Positions 7,496 through 15,300 of a stretch of 54,604 nt of DNA are shown here, in pieces. The notes below the pieces were generated by a model. That model ran no database searches. It was not told the DNA's origin and saw only the letters and a list, made by a program, of their open reading frames with translations. How positions within the stretch are numbered: position 1 is the first letter of the stretch; the number at the start of each line of letters is the position of its first letter. Source of the stretch: Alphaproteobacteria bacterium (GTDB lineage Bacteria; Pseudomonadota; Alphaproteobacteria; Micropepsales; Micropepsaceae); NCBI GenBank assembly GCA_003139615.1, contig PLJH01000115.1:1-54604 (forward strand), written 5' to 3'. The translations under genes and the position numbers were made by a program.

Positions 7496-9694
7496 ATGAC
7501 GGTTCATATCACGCCCAAACTGCCCAAAGCGCTTTCCCGGCGCACCGTGCTGCAGACTGGTGCTGCGGCCGGCGGCGGGCTGCTTCTGGGGTTCCAATCG
7601 CCCTTTGCGGCAGCTTCTATCCCGAATGCGACAGATGGCGCTCCAGCACCCGTCGGGCCGTTCGCGCCCGATGCGTTCATCCGCATCGATCGCGCAGGCC
7701 ACGTCACATTCATCATGCCGCAAGCAGAGATGGGGCAAGGCGTCTATACCGCCCATGCGATGATCATCGCCGAAGAACTCGACGCAGCGTTCGAGACGGT
7801 GTCGGTCGAGGCATCGCCGCCCAGCGACGCGCTCTACGGCAATCCGGTTTTCGGAATCCAGGCGACCGGCAATTCCAATTCCGTGCGCGCGTTCTGGACA
7901 AAGCTCAGGCAGGCGGGCGCGTCCGCGCGCGCCATGCTCGTGCAAGCCGCAGCGGCGCAATGGAAAGTCGATCCTGCCGGCTGCACCGCATCCAACAGCG
8001 AAGTGCTCCACACGGCCAGCGGCCGCAAACTCGCCTATGGTGCGCTCGCCGACGCAGCGGCCAAGCTCACGCCACCAGCCAAACCGGTGCTTAAGAATCC
8101 GAAAGATTTCAAGCTCATCGGAAAGCCGCTCAAGCGCCTCGACACGCCCGACAAGGTCAACGGCAAGGCGCTTTACGGCATCGACATGCTGCCTGCGGGC
8201 GTGAAATTCGCGACCCTTGCGGCCAGCCCCGTTTTCGGCGGCAAGGTCGCACATGTCGATGACAGCGCAGCCAAAACGATTCCCGGCGTGCGCCAGATCG
8301 TGGTGCTGGACGATCTCGTGGCCGTGGTCGGCGATCATATGTGGGCAGCGAAGACAGGGTTGAGCGCGCTTGCGATCACCTGGGACGAAGGCGCGAACGC
8401 CCATGTCGATTCCGCCCAGGTGTGGAAAGACATCAAAGCTGCGAGCGAGCACGAGGGCGCCATCGCGAAAGCCGTCGGCGATGCGAAGAAGGCGCTGCAG
8501 GAGGGCGATCCGTTCGAAGCGCATTATGAGCTGCCGTTCCTCTCGCACGCGCCCATGGAGCCGATCAACTGCACGGTGAGTTTGCGCGCCGACGGTTGCG
8601 ATATCTGGGTGGGCACCCAGGTGGCCGCGCGCACGCAGGCTGCCGTGGCGAAACTGACAGGCCTGCCGCTCGCGAAAATCACGGTGCACAACCAGCTTCT
8701 GGGCGGCGGCTTCGGTCGACGGTTGGACGTGGACGGTATCGAAAAAAGCGTACGCATTGCGCAGAAGGTCGACGGTCCAATCAAGGTGGTATGGACGCGC
8801 GAGGAAGACATCCAGCACGATTTCTATCGTCCCGTTTATTACGACCGCATCACGGCGACGTTGAAGGATGGTCGGATCGACGGCTGGAAGCATCGTATCA
8901 CCGGATCGTCGGTCATGGCGCGCTGGTTCCCGCTCGGCTTCTCGCACGGCATCGACGGCGACGGCGTCGACAGCGCGGTGGACGAGCCCTACGAAATCCC
9001 GAACATGCGGGTGGAATTCCTGCGCCACGAGCCACCGGCCGTTCCCACGGGCTTCTGGCGCGGCGTCGGCCCCAACAACAATGTGTTCGCGATCGAAAGT
9101 TTCATCGACGAACTTGCAAAGAAGGCGGGCAAGGACCCGGTCGATTTCCGGCTCGCGATGCTGGCGAAGAAGACGCCGCGTCTCGCATCAGCTCTCAAGC
9201 TTGCCGCGCGAAAGGCCGGCTGGGGCAATCCGTTGTCGCCGCGCCGGGGCCGCGGCGTGGCGGTGCAGGTCTCTTTCGCAAGCTTCATTGCCACCATTGC
9301 CGAGGTGGAAGTGGATCACGACGGCAATATCCGCGTGCATCGGATCACCAGCGCGGTCGACACCGGCATTGCCGTCAATCCGGACTCCATCGTCGCGCAA
9401 TTGCAGGGCGGGCTGATCTTCGGCACCACCGCCGCGCTCTATGGCGAGATCATCATCGACAAAGGCCGCGTGCAGCAGAGCAATTTCAACAATTACCGCA
9501 TGTTGCGCATCGACGAAGCGCCCGAGATCAACGTGCATCTGATCAAAAGCGGCGAGGCGCCCGGCGGCATCGGCGAAACCGGCACGACGGCAGCGCCTCC
9601 CGCTCTGCGCAATGCGATCTTCGCGGCAACCGGAATTCCGCTGCGGCGCCTGCCTTTCGACCGCGAAGTTCTGGCGGGGAGGAAACGGGTATGA
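7496..9694 (+). CDS. iorB: Molybdopterin-binding large subunit of an aldehyde/heterocycle oxidoreductase, IorB-like
   Basis: A 732-residue molybdenum-cofactor subunit. A twin-arginine leader (LSRRTVLQTG, Arg15-Arg16, then a hydrophobic stretch to about 40) indicates Tat export to the periplasm. Two Ald_Xan_dh_C2-type modules are visible, with LLGGGFGRRLDVD near residue 405, FWRGVGPNNN, and the C-terminal active-site glutamate Glu694 in GIGETGTTAAPP. Isoquinoline, aldehyde and nicotinate-type oxidations are all possible for this family, so the substrate is open. The ATG at 7496 follows a weak site; a TTG five codons earlier overlaps the iorA stop and is less likely. The stop overlaps the cytochrome gene start (GTATGA), implying translational coupling. 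Confidence 0.92.
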   Translation: MTVHITPKLPKALSRRTVLQTGAAAGGGLLLGFQSPFAAASIPNATDGAPAPVGPFAPDAFIRIDRAGHVTFIMPQAEMGQGVYTAHAMIIAEELDAAFETVSVEASPPSDALYGNPVFGIQATGNSNSVRAFWTKLRQAGASARAMLVQAAAAQWKVDPAGCTASNSEVLHTASGRKLAYGALADAAAKLTPPAKPVLKNPKDFKLIGKPLKRLDTPDKVNGKALYGIDMLPAGVKFATLAASPVFGGKVAHVDDSAAKTIPGVRQIVVLDDLVAVVGDHMWAAKTGLSALAITWDEGANAHVDSAQVWKDIKAASEHEGAIAKAVGDAKKALQEGDPFEAHYELPFLSHAPMEPINCTVSLRADGCDIWVGTQVAARTQAAVAKLTGLPLAKITVHNQLLGGGFGRRLDVDGIEKSVRIAQKVDGPIKVVWTREEDIQHDFYRPVYYDRITATLKDGRIDGWKHRITGSSVMARWFPLGFSHGIDGDGVDSAVDEPYEIPNMRVEFLRHEPPAVPTGFWRGVGPNNNVFAIESFIDELAKKAGKDPVDFRLAMLAKKTPRLASALKLAARKAGWGNPLSPRRGRGVAVQVSFASFIATIAEVEVDHDGNIRVHRITSAVDTGIAVNPDSIVAQLQGGLIFGTTAALYGEIIIDKGRVQQSNFNNYRMLRIDEAPEINVHLIKSGEAPGGIGETGTTAAPPALRNAIFAATGIPLRRLPFDREVLAGRKRV

Positions 9695-11037
9695 ACGCTT
9701 TCTCCAAACCGAGCCTGCCTGTGCGTCGTGGCCTCATTGGGTTGGCCGGAATCATGGCGCTCCTGCTGGCTTGGTTTTTTTGGATCGTGCTCGGCCCCGG
9801 TCCGATGAGTTTTGCGGGTGGCAGCCGCGTCACGCTTGCGAATTACCATGGTGTCGATCCGACCGGCGTGCCGTCGGAGCTGGCCCACGCCAGCCTTCTG
9901 AAGAAGGGCGAATATCTCACACGCGCGGCAGATTGCGGGGCGTGTCACACGGCCAGAGGCGGTGTGCCGTTCGCTGGCGGCCTCGGTTTTGTCCTGCCGT
10001 TCGGCACGATCTATTCCGCCAATATCACCCCCGACAAGGACACCGGTATCGGGACCTGGAGCGACGCGTCCTTCCTGAACGCGCTTCACAAAGGCATCGA
10101 CGACGAAGGCGTGCATCTCTATCCCGCCATGCCCTATGCGTCCTACACGAGCATGACAGACGCGGATGCGTTGGCGATCAAAGCCTATCTGTTCAGCCTC
10201 AAGCCGATCCACGCGGTCGTCCGCGACAACACGCTGGTCTTTCCGTTCAACCAACGCCGGCTTATGGGTGTGTGGTCGGTCCTGTTCAATTCCGACAAGC
10301 GCTTCGAGCCGAACGCCACCAGGAGCCCGCAATGGAACCGTGGCGCCTATCTCGCGGAGAGCCTCGAGCATTGCAGCGAATGCCATACGCCGCGCACGAT
10401 TTTCCAGTCGCTGAACAATCGCCGCAAATTCGCCGGCGCAACACAAGCCGGTTGGCGCGCCTACAACATCACCTCCGATGCGAACAGCGGCGTCGGCGCG
10501 TGGAGCGACGCGGACCTGGCGAAATACCTCTCCTCCGGCAACGCAGCCGGGCACGGCAGCGCCGGCGGACCGATGGGCGAAGCGGTCGACAAGAGCCTGA
10601 GCTATCTCGTGCCGAGCGACATTGCAGCCATCGTGACCTATCTCCGCAGCGTGCCGGCGATTTCGACCTCCGACTTGCCGGCGCCGAAGGCGACACCCGC
10701 GCCTGCCTCTTACAAAGAAGGTGTCGTTGCGGACTACGATCCGCGCGGCAAGAAGGTCTTCGAAGGCGCCTGCGCAAGTTGCCATGGCTGGACGGGCGTC
10801 AGTCCGGTGACACATTATGCGACCCTGACCGGCGTGCGCGCCGTGAACGATCCGACGGCCATCAACGTGGCCGAGACAGTCATCAACGGCACGGACTATA
10901 TGCCGGCATTCGGGCAGGGCTATTCGAACGACGAGATTGCGGCGGTCGCGAACTATGTCACGGCACGCTTCGGAGTTTCCCCGTCTCGGATCACCGGAAA
11001 GGACGTCGCGGCATTGCGAAAACAGGCCTCAAACTGA
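9691..11037 (+). CDS. Membrane-anchored tri-haem cytochrome c, electron acceptor of the IorAB enzyme
   Basis: A 448-residue protein with an N-terminal membrane anchor (about 13-34) and three covalent haem motifs: CGACH at Cys82, CSECH at Cys228 and CASCH at Cys361, each in its own cytochrome c domain. This matches the cytochrome subunit of membrane-bound alcohol, aldehyde, gluconate and nicotinate dehydrogenases of alphaproteobacteria, which passes electrons to ubiquinone or a terminal oxidase. The ATG lies four bases inside the end of iorB, so the three genes almost surely encode one periplasm-facing complex. Repeated NIT-SD-GxGxWSD segments (around 110 and 260) show the first two domains arose by duplication. 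The peroxiredoxin gene follows after 22 bases. Confidence 0.93.
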   Translation: MNAFSKPSLPVRRGLIGLAGIMALLLAWFFWIVLGPGPMSFAGGSRVTLANYHGVDPTGVPSELAHASLLKKGEYLTRAADCGACHTARGGVPFAGGLGFVLPFGTIYSANITPDKDTGIGTWSDASFLNALHKGIDDEGVHLYPAMPYASYTSMTDADALAIKAYLFSLKPIHAVVRDNTLVFPFNQRRLMGVWSVLFNSDKRFEPNATRSPQWNRGAYLAESLEHCSECHTPRTIFQSLNNRRKFAGATQAGWRAYNITSDANSGVGAWSDADLAKYLSSGNAAGHGSAGGPMGEAVDKSLSYLVPSDIAAIVTYLRSVPAISTSDLPAPKATPAPASYKEGVVADYDPRGKKVFEGACASCHGWTGVSPVTHYATLTGVRAVNDPTAINVAETVINGTDYMPAFGQGYSNDEIAAVANYVTARFGVSPSRITGKDVAALRKQASN

Positions 11038-11059
11038 CGATCAACCGAAGGAATTCACC

Positions 11060-11533
11060 ATGGCTCTTGCCGCAGGAACGCCTGCTCCGGATTTCAAATT
11101 ACAGGTCACGCCCGACCAAGCGGTATCGCTCGCCGATTTTCGCGGGAAGCCCTTGATCCTTGCCTTTTACCCAGCGGACTGGAGCCCGGTCTGCGGCGAC
11201 CAGATGGCGCTCTACAACGAAGTGCTGCCGGAATTCCGCAAATTCGGCGCCGAGATTCTCGGCATCTCGGTCGACGGTGTCTGGTGTCATCTCGCCTTCG
11301 CGAAGGATCGCAAGCTTCACTTTCCGCTGTTGGCCGATTTCGAACCCAAGGGTGGCGTGGCACAGAAGTTCGGCGCGTATGACAACGCCAACGGCATTTG
11401 CGAGCGCGCGCTGTTCGTCCTGGACGGCGATGGCGTCATCCGCTGGAGCTATGTTTCGCCCATTGCGATCAATCCCGGAGCGGACGGAATTCTCGAAGCA
11501 CTCGAAGGGCTTGCAGGAAAGGGAGCGCACTGA
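11060..11533 (+). CDS. Peroxiredoxin (AhpC/TSA family)
   Basis: A 157-residue thiol peroxidase. The peroxidatic Cys45 sits in FYPADWSPVCGDQM, the family PxxxTxxC motif with Ser in place of Thr, and the conserved Arg116 is in GICERALFV. Two extra cysteines, Cys76 (DGVWCHLAF) and Cys114, could serve as resolving residues. There is no leader, so it is cytoplasmic and would remove hydrogen peroxide or organic peroxides. It is placed directly behind the oxidoreductase genes and its TGA overlaps the ATG of the DsbA-like gene (TGATG), so the two thiol proteins are likely translated together; the DsbA-like protein may reduce it or act in parallel. The start at 11060 follows GAAGGA; longer in-frame starts overlap the cytochrome gene. 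Confidence 0.88.
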   Translation: MALAAGTPAPDFKLQVTPDQAVSLADFRGKPLILAFYPADWSPVCGDQMALYNEVLPEFRKFGAEILGISVDGVWCHLAFAKDRKLHFPLLADFEPKGGVAQKFGAYDNANGICERALFVLDGDGVIRWSYVSPIAINPGADGILEALEGLAGKGAH

Positions 11534-12072
11534 TGTCAGGTCATGGTCTGAAGCCGCCGGTCGGCCCGTCCGATCATGTTGAAGGCCCGGCCGATGCGCC
11601 GGTCACGCTTGTCGAGTATGGGGACTATCAGTGCCCCTATTGCGGTGAGGCCTATCCGATCGTCAAACAGGTGCAGAAAAAGCTGGGCGCGAAGTTGCGT
11701 TTCGTGTTCCGCAATTTTCCCCTGGCGGAGGCGCACCCTTTCGCCACCGGCGCCGCCGAAATGGCGGAAGCCGCCGGCCTCCAGGACAAGTTCTGGCAGA
11801 TGCACGACATGCTTTACGAGCATCAGGACGCGCTCGATCCCGACAGCCTCGTCGAACACGCCCGGCATTTGCATCTCGACATGGCCAAGCTGAAGACGAC
11901 GCTCGGCAGTTCGGCCGTCGCCGAGCACGTGCGATCCGATTTCATGAGCGGCGTGCGCAGTGGCGTGAACGGCACACCGTCCTTCTTCGTCAATGGCGTG
12001 CGCTTCGACGGCAATTGGACGGACGCGGATGAATTCGCAGCCGCATTGGAGGCCGTCGCGAACGCAGTTTGA
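11533..12072 (+). CDS. DsbA-family thioredoxin-fold protein
   Basis: A 179-residue thioredoxin-fold protein with active site CPYC (Cys34, Cys37) and the cis-proline loop NGTPSFFVNG near 155. The inserted helical domain between them (HPFATGAAEMAEAAG to MAKLKTTLG) is that of DsbA/DsbG-like thioredoxin_4 proteins. Unlike classical DsbA, no signal peptide is seen, so it is predicted cytoplasmic. In this position, coupled to a peroxiredoxin, it may act as its electron donor or as a glutathione-dependent-type oxidoreductase; that is inference. It is the last gene of the plus-strand run that begins near 5.2 kb. No clear terminator was found in the 234 bases before the next gene. Confidence 0.88.
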   Translation: MSGHGLKPPVGPSDHVEGPADAPVTLVEYGDYQCPYCGEAYPIVKQVQKKLGAKLRFVFRNFPLAEAHPFATGAAEMAEAAGLQDKFWQMHDMLYEHQDALDPDSLVEHARHLHLDMAKLKTTLGSSAVAEHVRSDFMSGVRSGVNGTPSFFVNGVRFDGNWTDADEFAAALEAVANAV

Positions 12073-12306
12073 GTCGGACATGCATTTCACGCGATCGGAT
12101 TCGCTCGCGCTGAAAAATTATTTTCGGTTTGCGCGCAATTTCGTTCGCGACGCCGCAGTTCAGCCAAGATTTGGCGCTGTCGTTATTTTGTGAAACGCGA
12201 TCGGATCGCCGATTTCGCGGCGCAAGTTGAGCTCCTCGACAAGCGGGTCTAAGACACAGGCAGGGGCGGGAGGTGACGGTCGCTGGTCCGTCCCCAGGGG
12301 ATAGTC

Positions 12307-15300
12307 ATGGATCTGCTGCGGTTTCTGGTCTCGCTGCCGGCGCGTCTGGCGCGCGCGGTGAGTCACTTCATCTATGTGCTGGGACTTATGCTGCAGCCGC
12401 TCGCCGGCCGCGTGACATGGGTTCGACCGACCTGGATGCATTCGCTCGCTGCAACGATACGCCGACGGCCGGGGGAGATCGCCGCAGCAACGCTTGCCGT
12501 AGCGATCATCGCTCTGGTCGGCTGGTCCGGCTGGCAGTGGTATCTGCATCGGCCGCATCCGGCAGAGCCCAATCTCATCACCTTCGAAGTCGACGGTCCG
12601 ACCACCACCGATTACGAACTGGGCGACGGCTCGCCGGGCATCACCATTCATCCGGTGGATGTGAAGTTTTCGGCCTCCACGGCCCCGATCGAATTGGTTG
12701 GCAAGACCGTTACGCACGGCGTCACGCTCAACCCCGGTTTGAAGGGCGCGTGGAAATGGGTCGATGACCGGACATTGCGCTTCACGCCTGCCCAGGATTG
12801 GCCCATTGGCGCGCATATCGCGATCCAGTTCGAGCCGGCGCAACTCTTCGCGCCCCATGTTCAGGTGGCCGACGACCCGGCCGCGTTCGATGTGACGGCG
12901 TTTGCGGCTGCGATGGGTTCGTCGGAGTTCTATCAGGACCCGCAAAACCCGGCCGCCAAGAAAACCATCATGGGGGTCACTTTCAACTATCCCGTCGATC
13001 CTGCCGAATTTGAGAAACGCATCTCGCTTGTGCTGATGGGCCGGGCCAAAGACGACGTGACTCCGCTCAAATTCACCGTGATGTATGACCCTGCCAAGTT
13101 GAAGGCCTGGGTCCATTCCCAGCCGCTGGAGCTGCCGCGCGACAACGACACGGTCGTGATGACAGTCGACGGGGGCGTGCGCAGTTCGCGCGGCGGCGAC
13201 GGAACGGCGGATCCCTTCAAGATGGTCGCGAATGTGCCAGGGCTTTACAGCCTGACCATCGGCGATGTTTCGCCGACCCTCGTCAACAACGACAAATATG
13301 AGCCCGAGCAGGTACTGGTGCTCACGACCAGCGATTCCGTCCGCGGGGAGGATCTAGCGAAAGTCACCCAGGCGTGGGTGCTCCCGAAACGCAAGGTCGG
13401 CGTGAAGCAGGCCGCGGACGAACCGCCCTATGGCTGGAGCACCAGCGAAGTGAGCGACGATGTGCTGCATCATTCGCAACCCCTGAAGCTTGAAGTCGTG
13501 CCGACCGAGAACGAGTTCTCCGACACACAGAGCTTCAAATACCAGGCCGATCCGGGACAGCGCGTTTTCATTCGCATCGCGGGGGGGCTCAAATCCTTCG
13601 GCGGCTATCTCCTGGGCGGTCCCAACTCCCAGACTTTCACAGTGCCGGACTATCCCAAGCTGCTTCATTTCATGGCGGAAGGGTCTTTGCTCTCGCTCAG
13701 CGGCGACAAGCACATCTCGGTCGTGTCGCGGAACGTGCCCGGCATGAAGCTCGAAATCGGCCGCGTGCTCCCCGATCAGATTCAGCATCTGGTGAGCTTC
13801 AATGAAGGCACCTTCGCAAACCCTTCGCTCAGCGGCGGGTTCGGCGAAGACCATATTGTCGAGCGGTTCGAGGAAGCCCGCGAGTTTCCCAAGGGCAAGC
13901 CGGGTGACGCGCATTATGAAGGCGTCGATCTCGGGCAATATCTGAGCACGGGCAAACATGGTGTCTTCCTGCTGCATCTTTCGTCCTACGATCCGGCGAA
14001 GAAAAAGGCCGCAGACGACGCATCGGATGATTCCTCCGGCGACGATTCTTCGAGCGATTCAAGTGACGACCAGGCGCAGACGACGGATACAAGGCTCATA
14101 GTGGTTACCGACCTGGGCCTTTTGGCCAAACGCGAGCTTGATGGAAGCCGGGACGTTTATGTGCAGTCGATCCACACGGGATCGCCGGTCGCAGGCGCGC
14201 GCGTGTCGATCCTCGCCGTCAACGGCCAGCCTCTCTATTCGGAGACCAGCAGCGCCGACGGCGAAGTCCATTTCCCGACCCTGAAGGGCCTTCAGCACGA
14301 AAAGCGTCCCGCGCTTTACCTCGTCGAAAAGGACGGCGATCTGTCGTTCCTGCCGATGAAGGGAGAGGATCGCCGGCTCGATTATTCCCGCTTCGATATC
14401 GGCGGCGAGGTCAATGCGACCGACGCGGGCGAATTGTCTGCCTACCTGTTTTCGGATCGCGGCATCTATCGGCCTGGCGACCAGTTCCACATCGGCATGA
14501 TCGTGCGCACCGCGAGTTGGGCGCAAAGCCCCGCCGGCGTTCCGCTTCAGGCAGAAATCGTGGACCCGCGCGGCGTTACCGTGAAACGGCAGCCGTTTCA
14601 GGTTGATGCGTCCGGCTTCGCGGAACTTGCCTATGCGCCGGCCGAAACCGCGCCGACCGGAACCTGGACGGTCAATCTCTACATCGTCGGCAAGGATGAC
14701 AACGAAACGGCGATCGGTTCGACGACCGTGTCGGTGAAGGAATTCCTGCCGGACACGATGAAGGTGGACGCGACGCTTTCCGCGCATGAAGCGGATGGCT
14801 GGGTGAAGCCGGACGGGCTCAAGGGCATCGTCGATGTCCACAATCTGTTCGGCACGCCCGCCGCGAACCGGAGAGTCGAGGCGTCGCTGACGCTCAATCC
14901 GACTTTTCCGGCGTTTCGCGCCTGGCCGGATTATCAGTTCTTCGATCTGCGACATGCCAAGGACGGCTACACGACGAAATTGCAGGACGGGCAGACCAAC
15001 GATCAGGGTCATGCGGAATTCGATCTCGATCTGAAGAAATATGCGGATGCGACTTATCGGCTCGATTTCCTCGCCAAGGCCTATGAGGCGGAAGGCGGGC
15101 GCAATGTGGCAGCGACCACGGAGACGCTCGTCTCGAATAACCCATGGCTGGTCGGCTACAAGGCCGCCGATGATTTGAGTTATGTCAAGCGTGGCAGCCC
15201 GCGTTCGGTTCATCTCGTCGCGATCGATCCGCAGACGAAGTCCATCGCCCTGAATGGATTGCAGGCGCAGCTGATCGAGCGGCGCTACGTCTCTGTGCTC

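Noticed and set aside
6482..9028. Long minus-strand open frame antisense to the thiolase and IorB genes
   Set aside because: Arg/His-rich translation without any motif; the opposite strand has complete active sites.
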